A DNA stretch of 64,000 nucleotides from Planctomycetota bacterium (GCA_016793245.1 JAEUHW010000057.1:1-64000), one strand, 5' to 3'; shown: positions 26,327 to 37,510, counted from the first letter of the stretch. Numbers and translations: made by a program. The notes: generated by a model not told the origin, from the sequence alone.

Positions 26327-28579
26327 TCAGCGCGCGCGCCGCTCCACTTCGAGCTCGAACCAATCGAGCTTCGAGCGCCGAGAGAAGCGCGCGCTGCCGT
26401 CGCGCGGACGCTCTTCGAAGTAGAACCAGAAGATCAGCGAGCGAGAGAGCTGCGCGATCTGCCGCAGATCGCGCGTGGCGACCTCTCCGAAGCGCACACG
26501 CCCATCCTCGCCGACGGGGATGCGCAGCGCGGCGTGCGGTCCGAGCAGCACGAGATCGAGCGCCGCCTTCCGCGCGACCTCGGCGGGAGCGCGCAGCACC
26601 AAGTCCTCGCCGCCGAGCGGCACGCGCGCGCCCCCCAGCGGTGTCGGGCGCAGGAGCTCGGGCACGCGCCGCACGAGCTCGACCGAGCGCACCGCGCTCG
26701 GATCCAGCGGCGGGTCGAACGCGAGCTCGAAGCCGCGGATGCCGCCGATCAGCAGATCGTGCGCGAAGAAGAAGAGCGAGCTCGAGAGATCGATCTCGAA
26801 GACGCTCTCCGTGCCTTCGGCGCGCCCCGCGCCGAAGGAGAGCGCCAGCGGATCGATATCCGCCGCGAGCTGGGTCTTGAGCTGGCCCAGCTCCTCGGCC
26901 GTGAGCGGCGAGAGCCAGCGCACGCTGCCGCCGCGCGGCGCGCCGTCGACGCGCACGGCGAGACCTTCGATCCAGCTCGGCGCCACGGTCTCGAAACCGA
27001 GGCGCGCGGCGAACTCGAAGCGCAACGCGCCGGAGCCGAGCGCGATCGTGCGCGGCAGCGCCGCTTCCGCGGCGGGATCGCGGCGGTGCTCGCGCAGCGC
27101 ATCGCCCGCGGGCAGCAGCAGCGGGATCCCGAGCTCGCTCACCGCGCGCAGCGGCGTCGCATCGCCGAAGAAGCTCTCCGAGTGCAGCACCTCTTCGAAG
27201 GTGCAGCCGAGCCCGAGGAACGGCGCGTCGCGCTCGGCGATCGGGAGCTGCGCCAGCGGGAAGAGCGCGTTCGCGTTCCACACCGGAACCCCCTGCTCGC
27301 GCAGCGAGGTCGCGATCAGCGCGAGCGGGTGCACCTCGTTCGCCTGCGGAACGCGCGCTGCGAGCGCGCTCTGCAATGCCGCCACGCGCGACCAACCCGC
27401 GCGATAGTCGCCGAGCTTCTCGTTCGTGGTCGCCGCACCCGAGGCGAGCACGAGCAGCGCCGCCGCGCCGAACGCGTTGCGCGCGAACGCTCCGCGCAGC
27501 TCCCCGAAGGCGATCGCCCAGAGCAAGGAGAGCGGCGCCGCGGCTTCGTAGAGCAAGCGGAGGCCCCCTTCCTCCAAGCTCGCGACGAAGCGCCACGAAG
27601 GCGCCGCGACGGCTAGCGACCAGAGCAGAGCGCCGATCGACGCGAGACGCGCCCGCGTGCTGCGACCGCAGGCCCACGCGAGCGGCAAGAGCACGGCGAG
27701 CGGCAAGAGCAGCGCACCTGCGTCGCCGAGCCAGCGCGGCGTCGGCCCCCCCACGGCGCGCGCCTTGTCCAGCAGCAGGGGCCAACCGGAGAACGTGCCT
27801 CCCGCGCTCTCGGGATCCCCGACGAGGGTCCCGAGGATCGCGTAGCGCAGCGCGAAGTAGCCGATCCAGAGCGGCAGGAAGCCCAAATGCCGCGCGAGGC
27901 GCAGAGTCCAAGGCGCGGCCCGTCCGGCCATCAGCTCGAGCGCCACGAACGCGACCGGCAGCGCGACCGCGCCTTCCTTCGCGCCGAGCGCGAGCGCCGA
28001 CGCGACGGCCGCGCACGCCCAAGCCGCGCCGCTCGACGTCCGCAGATGGCGGAGGAACGCCGCGCACGCGAGCAGCGAGAAGAGCACCTGCGTTCCGGAG
28101 ACGCGCCCGGCGATCCACGCCGCGGTCTCGACGCTCGTCGGATGGAGCGCGAAGAAGGCCCCGGCGAGGAGGGCCGCGCGCGCTGGCGCGGTCGGCACGA
28201 GACCAGCGGCGAGGAGGGCGACGAGCGCGCTGCAGAGCGCGTGTGCGACGAGGTTGCTGAGATGCAGCGCCGCCGCCGGATCGTCGAGGCCCCGAGCGAG
28301 ATCGAACGCATAGTGCAGCGAGATCAGCGGCCGATAGGTCGCGCCGCCCTCGGCGCCGAGCCAAGGGCGCGCGAAGTCCGCGAGCACGTTGTCCACATCG
28401 AGCCGCGGCGTCGCCTCGCGCGGCGAGAGGAAGTAGTTGAGCTGCAGGTCATCCGAGAGATAGCCGCCGCGGAGCGCGGGTGCGAGCGAGACGAATGCCA
28501 GCAACGCGGCGCCGAGCGCGGCACAGAGCACGGCGAGGGCGGCGCGGCGCGGCTCGATTGGGGATCGCACGGGCGGCAT
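26327..28579 (-). CDS. GT-C-like multi-pass membrane protein (TMTC-like)
   Basis: This encodes 750 residues with about twelve hydrophobic segments in the first two thirds. The first periplasmic loop has 'GGYLSDDLQLNYFLSP' (Asp-Asp). It is followed by 'TYRPLISLHYAFDLARGLDDPAAALHLSNLVAHALCSAL', the 'YRPL ... HL.N...H' element of TMTC-like proteins, and by 'FALHPTSVETAAWIAGRVSG', which fits the H-P-x-x-x-E-x-x-x-W-x-x-x-R box. The C-terminal region is soluble and beta-rich. It is probably a membrane glycosyltransferase. It is divergent from the YfhO-like gene at 28660. Confidence 0.75.
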   Translation of the reverse strand: MPPVRSPIEPRRAALAVLCAALGAALLAFVSLAPALRGGYLSDDLQLNYFLSPREATPRLDVDNVLADFARPWLGAEGGATYRPLISLHYAFDLARGLDDPAAALHLSNLVAHALCSALVALLAAGLVPTAPARAALLAGAFFALHPTSVETAAWIAGRVSGTQVLFSLLACAAFLRHLRTSSGAAWACAAVASALALGAKEGAVALPVAFVALELMAGRAAPWTLRLARHLGFLPLWIGYFALRYAILGTLVGDPESAGGTFSGWPLLLDKARAVGGPTPRWLGDAGALLLPLAVLLPLAWACGRSTRARLASIGALLWSLAVAAPSWRFVASLEEGGLRLLYEAAAPLSLLWAIAFGELRGAFARNAFGAAALLVLASGAATTNEKLGDYRAGWSRVAALQSALAARVPQANEVHPLALIATSLREQGVPVWNANALFPLAQLPIAERDAPFLGLGCTFEEVLHSESFFGDATPLRAVSELGIPLLLPAGDALREHRRDPAAEAALPRTIALGSGALRFEFAARLGFETVAPSWIEGLAVRVDGAPRGGSVRWLSPLTAEELGQLKTQLAADIDPLALSFGAGRAEGTESVFEIDLSSSLFFFAHDLLIGGIRGFELAFDPPLDPSAVRSVELVRRVPELLRPTPLGGARVPLGGEDLVLRAPAEVARKAALDLVLLGPHAALRIPVGEDGRVRFGEVATRDLRQIAQLSRSLIFWFYFEERPRDGSARFSRRSKLDWFELEVERRAR

Positions 28580-28659
28580 GGGGCGAGCATGGCCGCGGAA
28601 TGCGCGCGCTTCAAGCGCGCGCGCTCACTGGATGGACGCTCCGCGCGGGCTCCGGCATC

Positions 28660-31386
28660 ATGCCGGCGATGCGCACGCGTACGGCCTTGGCCCTTCTCCT
28701 GCTCGCGCCGCTGCTCCTGGTGGCGCCCCGGCTCTGGCCTGGTCAGGCCGTGTGGCCGATGGCGACGACCTTGCTCGAGCCGTGGGCCTCCGAGCTCCCG
28801 CCGGAAGAACGCGCGGCGCTTGCCGAGCGCGCCGTGGGCTCGCAGCTCGACAAGCTGGTGCAGCACCACTACTACAACCGCTCCGTGCGAGAAGGGCTCG
28901 CGCAGGGCGAGTTTCCGTGGTGGCAACCGAACAGCCACGGCGGCTTGCCTCTGCTCGGCTCGGCGCTGCCCGGCGTCCTCTATCCGCTGCACTGGCCGTT
29001 CTTCGTGCTCGCGGACGAGTACGCGTGGTACGCGTGGCATCTTGCGCTGCATCTCGCGATCGCGGGTGCCGGGCTCTTCGCCCTGCTGCGCCGCCTCGGC
29101 ACGAGCAACCCCGCGGCGCTGCTCGGCGGGATCTGCTTCGCGTTCTCCGGCTGGATGGCCGCGCGCACGCACTTCCCGATGCTCGTCTCCGCGGCGGCAT
29201 GGGCGCCGTGGATGCTCTGGGCCGTGGAAGGTCTCGTGCGCGATCGCCGCTGGCGCGATGTCGCCGCACTCGCGCTCGCGACCGGGCTCTCGCTCTTGGG
29301 CGGCATGCCGGGCGTGACCTTGGTCGCGCTGCAGCTCGCGGCGTTCCTCGGCGCCGTGCGGCTCGCGTTCGCTTGGAGGCGGAGCGGGTGGAGGCCGAGC
29401 GCGCAGCGGGGCGCCCTCGCCGCGCTCGGCGTGGTGCTCGGGCTCGCGATCGCGGCCCCGCAGCTCGTCTCGGGCGCGATCTACGCCGAGCGCTTCGCGC
29501 GCGAGAAGGTCACGCCCGAGAGCTGGGCCGAGCTCTCGCTCGAAGGGCCTCAGCTCGAGACCCTCGTGCGTCCGACGGCGTTCGCCGAAGTGCGCGGGAA
29601 CGTGCCGCGCGCGCACGACGCGACCCCCGAGCCGCGGCACTTGCATCGCCTGGCGGCACTCAGCTCGCCGGATCCGCGTGGCGCGCGCGCCGCCGACGGC
29701 AGCGAGCTGCCCGGCACGCTGACGCGCGGGAGCTTCGCCGAGAACCTCGCGGAGATGACCGGCTACCTCGGCGTGCTGCCGCTGCTGCTCGGCGCATCAC
29801 TGCTCTTCCTCGGCACGAGCGGCTGCGGATGGATCTACTTCGGGCTCGCGCTGCTCTCCTTGGCGATCGGCTACGGTCAGAGCTACGTGCTGGAGGCGCT
29901 CCGCCGCTTGCCCGGCGCCGACATCGGTCCGCCGGTGCGCTTCCTCTTCGGCTACTCCCTCGCAGCGAGCGTGTTCGCCGGCTTGCAACTCGAGCGCTGG
30001 CTCCGCGCTCCGGCGACGCGCACGCGTGCGCTCGCCACCGGAGCGCTGCTCTGCTCCGCCGCGGCGCTGCTCACGCTGCATTCCCTCGCGACGCGCGATC
30101 CGGAGACCTTCGGCCGTGAACTCTACCGCGACGCGCTGATCGAGCGCGCAAAGCTCGAGAGCGCGGAAGGCAAGTTCACACCCGACGCCGCGCTCGCCTA
30201 CGTCGACGGCATCCGCGCGGACGAGTATGCGCTCGCCGCCGAGCGCTTCGTCGCGGGCTGGAAACGCTTCGCTCTGCTCGCGTTGCTCTCGGCCGCGGCG
30301 CTGCTCTGCGCCGCCGGCGCGCAGCGCGCGCTGCTGCTCGCCGCCCCCGCCTTCTTCGTCGCGTGCGATACGGGGCTCTTCTTCTTCGAATGGCTTCCGC
30401 CCTCGCACGAGAAGGAACGCGTGGTGGACCATCCCGTGCTGCACGCGCTGCGGAGCTACCACGCGCGCGCGATCGGCGACGGCGACCGACCGCACATCGT
30501 GCGCGTGGGCAGCTTCCCCGTGACCGGGGCCACCGGCGATTTCCTCTTCCCGACGAACCTGCCGAGCACGGTGGGCTTCGACGATGCGCAGGGCTACTTC
30601 GTCGCGACCAAGGGCTGGGAAGAGCTCCTCGATCACATCGAGCTGCACGACCCAGGCGCGCGCCGCTACGGCACGGGAGTCTGGGCGCCGCGCTCGCTGC
30701 GTGCCCTCGCGCATCCTCTGCTCGATCTGCTCGGCACGCGCTACGCGCTCGTGCCGCAGCCTCTCGGCCCCGCGGAAGACGAGGCGCTGCACGCAGCGGG
30801 CTGGAAGCGCCTCGATGGCGCGGTCGACGCCGCCTTCGCACGCTCCGATTTCTCCGTGCTGGAGAACACGCAGGTCTTCCCGCGCGCGTGGTTCGTGGAT
30901 CGCGCGGTCGTCGCGCGCGACGCCGCGGCGCTGGACCTGCTCTCCGAGCCGCGCTTCGACGCCGCGCGCGCGGCGGTGATCGAAGCACCGATCGACGGAC
31001 TGCGCGTCTCGCCGCAGGACGAGCTGCTCGTCGAGGCGCGCAGCGCACCGCGCGCGGCGCGCGTCATCTACCGCAGCCTGAATCGCGTCGAGCTCGAGCT
31101 CGAGCTCGGCGCGAACGAGTCGGGCTTGCTCGTCGTCGGCGAGGGCTGGGCCGCGGATTGGCACGCCACCGTCGATGGCGCGGAGCGCGCAGTACATCGC
31201 GTGAACCACGATCTCCGCGGCGTCGTGGTCTCGGGTGCAGGAGTGCATCGCGTGAAGCTGAAGTACGTCGAGGAGCTGCCGAAGCTCTTGATCGCGCCGG
31301 CGGCCGGCATCGCCCTGCTCTGCGCCGCGCTCTTCCTCGTCGGGACCATCGCCGCTCTGCGCGCACCGCGCGCGCCCCGCTCATGA
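28660..31386 (+). CDS. YfhO-like membrane protein
   Basis: This encodes 908 residues (ATG at 28660; a second ATG at 28669 is equally possible). Hydrophobic segments fill residues 6-570. The first loop holds 'GEFPWWQPNSHGGLPLLGSALPGVLYPLHW', the 'WN...GGxPxLA....PLYPL' element of YfhO-family proteins. The C-terminus is a beta-rich domain ending 'RVIYRSLNRVELELEL', 'LVVGEGWAADWHATVDGAERAVHRVNHDLRGV' (typical of YfhO tails) and one last helix. Family members are linked to lipoteichoic or envelope glycosylation. The stop overlaps the next paralogue's start (ATGA). Confidence 0.75.
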   Translation: MPAMRTRTALALLLLAPLLLVAPRLWPGQAVWPMATTLLEPWASELPPEERAALAERAVGSQLDKLVQHHYYNRSVREGLAQGEFPWWQPNSHGGLPLLGSALPGVLYPLHWPFFVLADEYAWYAWHLALHLAIAGAGLFALLRRLGTSNPAALLGGICFAFSGWMAARTHFPMLVSAAAWAPWMLWAVEGLVRDRRWRDVAALALATGLSLLGGMPGVTLVALQLAAFLGAVRLAFAWRRSGWRPSAQRGALAALGVVLGLAIAAPQLVSGAIYAERFAREKVTPESWAELSLEGPQLETLVRPTAFAEVRGNVPRAHDATPEPRHLHRLAALSSPDPRGARAADGSELPGTLTRGSFAENLAEMTGYLGVLPLLLGASLLFLGTSGCGWIYFGLALLSLAIGYGQSYVLEALRRLPGADIGPPVRFLFGYSLAASVFAGLQLERWLRAPATRTRALATGALLCSAAALLTLHSLATRDPETFGRELYRDALIERAKLESAEGKFTPDAALAYVDGIRADEYALAAERFVAGWKRFALLALLSAAALLCAAGAQRALLLAAPAFFVACDTGLFFFEWLPPSHEKERVVDHPVLHALRSYHARAIGDGDRPHIVRVGSFPVTGATGDFLFPTNLPSTVGFDDAQGYFVATKGWEELLDHIELHDPGARRYGTGVWAPRSLRALAHPLLDLLGTRYALVPQPLGPAEDEALHAAGWKRLDGAVDAAFARSDFSVLENTQVFPRAWFVDRAVVARDAAALDLLSEPRFDAARAAVIEAPIDGLRVSPQDELLVEARSAPRAARVIYRSLNRVELELELGANESGLLVVGEGWAADWHATVDGAERAVHRVNHDLRGVVVSGAGVHRVKLKYVEELPKLLIAPAAGIALLCAALFLVGTIAALRAPRAPRS

Positions 31387-34064
31387 GCCGCCGGTCCCGT
31401 CTGCTTCTGCTCGCGACGTTGCTCATCGCCCCGCTCGCGCTGCTCTTCCCTGCGCTGCGCCCCGGCTACGTCTTCCTGCCGATGCACACGACGCAGGACG
31501 CTCCGCTCACGCTGTGGGAGGAGAGCCTCGAGCTGCGCCAGCGCTTCGCAGGCCCCGATCAGAGCTGGAACGGCGACGTCGTCGACAAGCTCTATCCGAT
31601 CCTCACCGACGCGCGCGCCATGCGCGAGGACGGCCTGCTCTGGTCGAACCGCTGGTGCGGCGGCGCCCCCGTGCTCGCGCAGGGCCTCGCGGGCCTGCTC
31701 TATCCGCCGAACCTGCTCTTCCACGTGCTCGATCCGCTCGACGCGTATGCGTGGCTCGCCTGGATCACGCTGGCGCTCGGCTCCTTGCTCGCCTACGCCT
31801 TCCTGCGCGATCACGCGCTGCACCCGCTCGCATGCGCGCTCGGTTCCCTCGCGTTCGGCCTCTCGCTCTACTCGACGGCGAGCTTGCACTACTACATGCG
31901 CGTCGACGCGGCCGTCTGGCTGCCGCTCGCCCTCCTCGCGGTGCGCCGCTCGGCGAACGGCGGCGGCGCGCGCTGGAGCTTCTTGCTCGCGCTCTCGCTC
32001 GGGCTCTCCTTCCTCGCGGGGTTCCCGCAGATCAGCTTCTTCGTCGCGTACGCGGCGGGGATCTATGCGCTCGTGCTCACGCGCAGCGTCGCGCGCCGCG
32101 AAGGCCGCAAAGGCGCGCTCGCGTTCTTCGCCGCGCGCGCCGCGTGCATCGCGCTCGGCGCCTGCCTCGCCGGACCGCAGCTCCTGCCGCAGCGCGAAGC
32201 CTCCGATCAGTCGCTGCGCGAAGCCTCGAGCAGCCTCGACCCGCGCGTCGCGTGGGCGAACGTCGAGACCTGGCGCGATGGCGCGATGGAGCCGGCTTGC
32301 CTCGCGACCGCGGTGGCGCCGTTCCTCCTCGGCTCGCCCTCGGATGCATTGAACCTCGACGACCCGCTGCCGTGGCTCCTGCTCGAGCGCCCCTTCCGCG
32401 AACGCCACACCAACCAAGCCGCGGGCTACAACTTCACCGAGCATCAGGTCTACTTCGGCTTCCTGCCGTTCCTGGCTGCTCTGCTGGCACTCCTGCTGCG
32501 TCCGCGCGCCGCCCTCGGTCCTTGGCTCGCGTTGCTCGCGGCTCTGAGCTTCGCCGTCGTCGTGCTGCCGCCCGGCGTGCTCGGCGTGCCCTTCCGCGCG
32601 ATCTACTCGCTGCCGTTCGCGCAGATCGGCGCGCCCTCGCGCGCGATCGCGGTGGCGCTCTTCTTCGGCGCGTGGGCCGCGGCGATCGGCTTCGATGCGG
32701 TGCTGCGCGGCGGCGCGCGCGCGCGCGCCACGGCCGGTGCGCTGCTCGCGGGAGTGGCGCTCCTCGGCTCCGCGGTGTGGCCCGAGACGGAGACGCAGCG
32801 CCTCGCCGAGCGCAGTGCGAGCGAGCTCACGGCGCGGCGCGCCGCGGGCGCCGAACGCGTGCCGACGCTCGCGCTCGAAGCGATGAGCTACGCCGAGGAC
32901 GGAGCGCTCTCGCAACCCGAGCTCGCGCGCGTCGCGCGGCGCGTGCGCACCGATGTGGAACGCGCGCTGCTGCTCGCCGTACTCGGCGCGCTGGCGCTCC
33001 TGCTCAGCGCGTTCGGCGTCTCGCCCGCGGCGTGCGCCGCGCTGCTCGTGCTCGCGGTGATCGGCGATCTCGCGCTCGTCGGCCGCGTGCCCGCGAACGC
33101 GATGCCGAGGGAAGGGCTCTTCGCGCGACCGCCGCCGGTGCGAGCGCTCACCGACGCCGTGGCCGCCGATGGCCCAGCACCCCACCGCATCGCGCGCGCG
33201 CAGCTCGCGTTCGGCGAGGTGTTCTCGCTGCTGCGCCCGAACCTGCCGGGCGTCTACGGCATCCCCGACATCTCGGGCTACATCGTCGCCGCCTCGAAGC
33301 GCTTGGCCGAGGTCTTCGCCGCGCTCGATCCCGCGACGCGCTACGACCGCTGGGTCGCGTATCTCCCGCTGCGCTTGCAGGCGGGACCGAACGAAGTGCA
33401 ATGGCTCACGCACCGCTTGCCCGATGCCGCGGGGATCGGCTGGCTGCTCTCCGTGCATCCGCTGCACGAGCATCCGGACCCCGCCGTGCGCGCGAGCGTC
33501 GAGCTCGTCTACCGCGACGATCCGAAGCCCATCGCGCTGCCCGAGGGCGCGCCGCGCTTCCACGTCTATCGCCGCACGCAGGCTTTGCCGCGCGCGTTCC
33601 TCTCGAAGCGCCTGCGCCTCGGCGAGGAGCCGAAGGACCTGGTCCCCTCACTCGCGAACCCCGCGTGGGATCCGCGAGAGGAGCTCGTGATGCTCGCGCG
33701 CGATCTGCCGAGCGGCGTCGATGCTGCCGCTGTCGGCAGCGGTAACGCCGAGCTCGCGATCACGCGTTACGAGCCGACGAGCGTCCGCCTCGAGAAACGC
33801 GGCGCGGGATCCGGCTGGGCCTATCTCTCCGACGTGTACTGGCCGGGCTGGACCGCGCGCGTCGACGGCGTCGAGCGCGCGATCGTGCCCGCGAACCACG
33901 CGTTCCGCGCGGTGTGGATGAACGAGGGCGATTCGGTGCTCGAGATGCGCTACGAGCCCGTTTCCCTGCGGAACGGGCTCGCGCTGGCGCTCCTGGCACT
34001 CGTCGCGCTGCTGCCGCTCGCGTGGATCGAGCGGCGGCAGCGCGCGAGCCGAACGAGCGCGTAG
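31383..34064 (+). CDS. YfhO-like membrane protein, second copy
   Basis: This encodes 893 residues, co-translated with the preceding paralogue through an ATGA overlap. The layout is the same: a first helix (RLLLLATLLIAPLALLFPAL), a loop with 'LWSNRWCGGAPVLAQGLAGLLYPPNLLFH', multiple helices, then a beta-rich C-terminus with 'WAYLSDVYWPGWTARVDGVERAIVPANHAFRAVWMNEGDSVLEMRYEP' and one final helix. The pair may work together as a heteromer or be a recent duplication; the overlap suggests tight co-expression. The substrate is unknown. Confidence 0.75.
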   Translation: MSRRSRLLLLATLLIAPLALLFPALRPGYVFLPMHTTQDAPLTLWEESLELRQRFAGPDQSWNGDVVDKLYPILTDARAMREDGLLWSNRWCGGAPVLAQGLAGLLYPPNLLFHVLDPLDAYAWLAWITLALGSLLAYAFLRDHALHPLACALGSLAFGLSLYSTASLHYYMRVDAAVWLPLALLAVRRSANGGGARWSFLLALSLGLSFLAGFPQISFFVAYAAGIYALVLTRSVARREGRKGALAFFAARAACIALGACLAGPQLLPQREASDQSLREASSSLDPRVAWANVETWRDGAMEPACLATAVAPFLLGSPSDALNLDDPLPWLLLERPFRERHTNQAAGYNFTEHQVYFGFLPFLAALLALLLRPRAALGPWLALLAALSFAVVVLPPGVLGVPFRAIYSLPFAQIGAPSRAIAVALFFGAWAAAIGFDAVLRGGARARATAGALLAGVALLGSAVWPETETQRLAERSASELTARRAAGAERVPTLALEAMSYAEDGALSQPELARVARRVRTDVERALLLAVLGALALLLSAFGVSPAACAALLVLAVIGDLALVGRVPANAMPREGLFARPPPVRALTDAVAADGPAPHRIARAQLAFGEVFSLLRPNLPGVYGIPDISGYIVAASKRLAEVFAALDPATRYDRWVAYLPLRLQAGPNEVQWLTHRLPDAAGIGWLLSVHPLHEHPDPAVRASVELVYRDDPKPIALPEGAPRFHVYRRTQALPRAFLSKRLRLGEEPKDLVPSLANPAWDPREELVMLARDLPSGVDAAAVGSGNAELAITRYEPTSVRLEKRGAGSGWAYLSDVYWPGWTARVDGVERAIVPANHAFRAVWMNEGDSVLEMRYEPVSLRNGLALALLALVALLPLAWIERRQRASRTSA

Positions 34065-34090
34065 CGTTCGCTCGGCTCGCGCGAGGGCAC

Positions 34091-37000
34091 TCAGCGCCGA
34101 ATCGGATCCGCGGGGCGCTGCGGCAGCTTCTTCGGGTTCTCCGCGACGCGCTGGGTCAGGACCTGCAGGCCCTTCTCGAGCTGGAGGTCGCGGCCGGCGA
34201 TCACGCTCGCGGGATCGTTCTCGACGACGATGTCGGGATCGACGCCATAGCCTTCGATGACCCAGCCCTGGTCGACGCCGCCGCTGTTGCCGAACTCGGG
34301 CACGTTCACCGTTCCGCCGTCCTGGAGCGGGCCGCGGTCGGTGATGCCGATGATGCCGCCCCACGAGCGCTTGCCGATGAGCGGGCCTAGCTTCGCCGCG
34401 CGGAACATCGCGGGGAAGATGTCTCCGTCGCTCGCGGAGTTCTCGTTCAGCAAGCACACCAGCGAGCCGTGGAAGCAGTTGTTGGGATAGGTATCGAAGC
34501 CGCTCGTGCGGCCGAACTCACCCATCAGCAGCTCGCGGCGCAGGCGCTCGATCAGCATCTGCGAGACGTTGCCCCCGCCGTTGTTGCGCACGTCGATCAC
34601 GAGCCCTTCCTTCCGGATCTGCCCGTAGAACATGCGCGTGAACGCGGCGATGCCCTCCTCGCCCATGTCGGGCACGTGGAGGTAGCCGAAGCGACCGCCG
34701 CTCTGCTCCTCGACCCAGCGACGGTTCTTCTCGATCCACGCGTAGTAGATGAGCGAGGTCTCGCTCGTCAGCGGGCGGAAGGAGACCTCGCGCGCGCCTT
34801 CGCGCGTCGGGGCCGCGTTCAGCGTGAAGCGCACCATGCCGCCGGCCTTGCCGCGCAGCAGGCGGTAGGGATCGTCCCCGGCCGTGAGCTCGACGCCGTC
34901 GATCGCGAGCACGTAGTCGCCCTCCTTCGCATCGACGCCCACCTCCGTGAGCGGCGAGCGGAACTCCGGCTGATCGTTCTGCCCGCGGAAGATGCGTGCG
35001 ATGCGGTAGCGCCCCGCCGCGGCGTCGAGCGCGAAACGCGCGCCAGGTAGGGCAACAGACACGCGCGCGGGCTGCTCGTAGTCGCCGCCGGCGATGTACG
35101 CGTGCCCGACGTTCAGCTCGGCGATGAGCTCGCCGATCACGTAGTTGAGATCGGAGCGATGCGCGACTTGCGCGACGAGCGGACGGTACTGGTCGCCCAG
35201 CGCCTTCCAGTCGTGGCCGTGCATGTTCTCGACGTAGAAGAAGTCGCGGTAGCGCCGCCAGACCTCGTCGTAGACCTGCGCCCACTCCTGTGCGGGCACG
35301 CGGTCCATGGTGAGCCCGGCCGTGGAGACGGTCTTCTTCTCCTTGCCGGGTGAACCTACCTCGGTGCGCGCGAAGCTCCGCCCATCCCGGAGCAGCAGGA
35401 ACTTGCCGTCGTCGCTGAGCGCCCAGCCGCCGATCGTCCCGGGGAAAGTGTGCTCTTTCCGTTCGGCGAGGTCGTAGGCGTGGAGCTCCGACTCGCGATC
35501 GCTCTCGCGGCCGTAGTAGAAGGCGCCGCCGCGCGCGAAGAGGAGGAAGCCGTTCGCCGCGGAGAGCCCGCGGTAGTTCTCGAAGGGCACATCGACGCGC
35601 TCGACGCGCTGCGCGAGGCCGTCCAGGTCGATCGCGATCGCGACGCCGGGCTTCACACCATCGGTCTTCTTCTCTTCGGGCTTCTTCTCGTCGGCTTTCT
35701 GCCCCTCGGCGTGCTTCTCCTCGGCAGGCGGCGTCTCCGCAGACTTCTCGCCCTCGGCCTTCGGCTCCTCCGCGAACTTCACTTCATCGGAGCGCGCGGG
35801 GAAGAGCGGCGGCAAGTCCTTCCGCAGCGCCAGCGCGAAGATGCCGGTCTGCCGGTCCAGCTGGTAGTTCCACTCGACGTTGCCGATCCGCGGCGCAAAC
35901 GAGCGGTCGGCGAGGAAGAAGAGCCGCTCGCCCTTCGGATCCCAGGCCGGAGAGAACTCGTTCCAGAGCTCGTCGGTGACGCGCTGCAGCGTCCCCTTCT
36001 CGCGGCTCCAGAGCCAGAGCGAGCGGTAGCCGTTGGCGTCGCTCAGCGAGAACGCGATCCACATGCCGCACGGCGACCAACCGTAGTCGCGGAGCTGCCC
36101 GCGCTCCTCGTCGGCGATCTGCGTCGCGCTACCGGTCGCGACCTCCACGACGTAGAGCTTGCCGTCCTTGTCCGCGATCGCGATCGCCTTGCCGTCCGCG
36201 GCCCAGTCCGGCGCATAGAGCATGCCGGTGAAGGTGCGCGTGAGCTGCGTCGCCGGCGCGCTGCCGTCCTGCGCGACGAGCCAGATCTGCTCCTCGCCGC
36301 TCGCATCGGAGACGAAGGCGATCCGGCGCCCGTCGGGCGACCACGCCGGGTGCTTGTCGTGCGCGCTCGAGCTGTTGGTGAGGTTCCGCGTCGGGCCGTG
36401 CTCGATCGGCGCGGTGAAGATGTCGCCGCGCGCCGAGAAGAGCGCGCGCTCGCCCTTCGGGCTCAACGCGTAGTCGCGCACCTGATCGCCGACGGAGATG
36501 CGCGCGGGGCGTCGCGCGAGGTCGTCGGTGGGCACGTGGATCTGGATCGGCGTCGAGGTCTTCGTGCGCGGATCGAAGATCACGAGCTCGCCGCCGAGCT
36601 CATAGACGATGCGTCCATCGGCCGACACGCTCGGCCAGCGCACGTCCCACTGCGTGCTCTGGGTCCCCTGCTCCAGCGCCTTGGTCGCGGGGTCGTAGCG
36701 GAAGAGATTGAGCGTTCCCGTGCGATCGGAAGCAAACCAGACCGAGGAGCCGACCCACATTGGATCGCGGTCGGTGCGCACGTGGTTCGTGAAGTTCTCC
36801 GCCGTGCCCTGCGCGAGATCGAAGAGCCAGAGATCCTGCGCCCAGCCGCCTTGGTAGCGTTTCCAGGTGCGGAAGTCGCGCGTCAGCGGCGAGTACGCGA
36901 CGTGCTTGCCGTCCGGCGAGAGCGCGCCGCCGCCCGAGACCGGCATCGGCAGCGGCGTCGGCAGGCCGCCGTCCAAGCTCACGGTGTAGAGGCGCGTGTC

Positions 37001-37423
37001 GGTGAGATCGAAGCCGTCGCGCATCGAGCGGAAGAGCACTTGCTTCCCGTCGGGCGTCCAGCCGTAGACCTGGTTGTCGTAGCCCCAACGCGGCGGGAGG
37101 GGTCCGCGCGCGGGATAGTGCGTGAGCTGCTTCGGGGCTCCGCCCTCCGCGGGCATCACGTACACCTGCTCATCGCCGTCGATCTGCCCCGTGAACGCGA
37201 TCCAACGCCCATCGGGCGAATAGCGCGGGAAGAGCTCGAGGCCAGCGTGAGCCGTGAGCCGCACCGCCGTTCCGCCGACCGACGGCGCGCTCCAGAGATC
37301 GCCGCCGTAGCAGAAGACGACCCGCTCGCCGTGCAGCGCGGGGTAACGCAGGAGGCGCGTCTGCGCCTCCGCCTCGGCAGCGCCGAGCGCCGCCACCAAG
37401 ATCATCGGACCAAGCGAGCGCAT
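34091..37423 (-). CDS. Tricorn-type S41 protease, secreted
   Basis: This encodes 1110 residues from the ATG at 37423, preceded by GGAGCTGAGG. A signal peptide ([18 protein letters not shown]) is followed by beta-propeller repeats with PD40-type units ('[12 protein letters not shown]', '[13 protein letters not shown]', '[12 protein letters not shown]'). A PDZ-like region follows ('[23 protein letters not shown]'), then the S41 catalytic domain. '[13 protein letters not shown]' supplies His, '[10 protein letters not shown]' the oxyanion region, and 'NENSASDGD' the nucleophile (Ser998 by position). A charged low-complexity insert rich in Lys and Glu lies between the second propeller and the C-terminal domains. 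It would degrade peptides outside the cytoplasm. Confidence 0.88.
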   Translation of the reverse strand: MRSLGPMILVAALGAAEAEAQTRLLRYPALHGERVVFCYGGDLWSAPSVGGTAVRLTAHAGLELFPRYSPDGRWIAFTGQIDGDEQVYVMPAEGGAPKQLTHYPARGPLPPRWGYDNQVYGWTPDGKQVLFRSMRDGFDLTDTRLYTVSLDGGLPTPLPMPVSGGGALSPDGKHVAYSPLTRDFRTWKRYQGGWAQDLWLFDLAQGTAENFTNHVRTDRDPMWVGSSVWFASDRTGTLNLFRYDPATKALEQGTQSTQWDVRWPSVSADGRIVYELGGELVIFDPRTKTSTPIQIHVPTDDLARRPARISVGDQVRDYALSPKGERALFSARGDIFTAPIEHGPTRNLTNSSSAHDKHPAWSPDGRRIAFVSDASGEEQIWLVAQDGSAPATQLTRTFTGMLYAPDWAADGKAIAIADKDGKLYVVEVATGSATQIADEERGQLRDYGWSPCGMWIAFSLSDANGYRSLWLWSREKGTLQRVTDELWNEFSPAWDPKGERLFFLADRSFAPRIGNVEWNYQLDRQTGIFALALRKDLPPLFPARSDEVKFAEEPKAEGEKSAETPPAEEKHAEGQKADEKKPEEKKTDGVKPGVAIAIDLDGLAQRVERVDVPFENYRGLSAANGFLLFARGGAFYYGRESDRESELHAYDLAERKEHTFPGTIGGWALSDDGKFLLLRDGRSFARTEVGSPGKEKKTVSTAGLTMDRVPAQEWAQVYDEVWRRYRDFFYVENMHGHDWKALGDQYRPLVAQVAHRSDLNYVIGELIAELNVGHAYIAGGDYEQPARVSVALPGARFALDAAAGRYRIARIFRGQNDQPEFRSPLTEVGVDAKEGDYVLAIDGVELTAGDDPYRLLRGKAGGMVRFTLNAAPTREGAREVSFRPLTSETSLIYYAWIEKNRRWVEEQSGGRFGYLHVPDMGEEGIAAFTRMFYGQIRKEGLVIDVRNNGGGNVSQMLIERLRRELLMGEFGRTSGFDTYPNNCFHGSLVCLLNENSASDGDIFPAMFRAAKLGPLIGKRSWGGIIGITDRGPLQDGGTVNVPEFGNSGGVDQGWVIEGYGVDPDIVVENDPASVIAGRDLQLEKGLQVLTQRVAENPKKLPQRPADPIRR

Positions 37424-37510
37424 CACGTACCTCAGCTCCTTCCTTCCGGACGAGAGAACGAAGCGCCGCGCGGATGCCCGCGGGCGGTCGGGATTGTTCC
37501 CAGCCGATCC

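Noticed and set aside
31068-33563. 831-residue minus-strand protein
   Set aside because: It is antisense to the two YfhO-like genes and has no domain pattern, only Arg/Glu-rich shadow composition.
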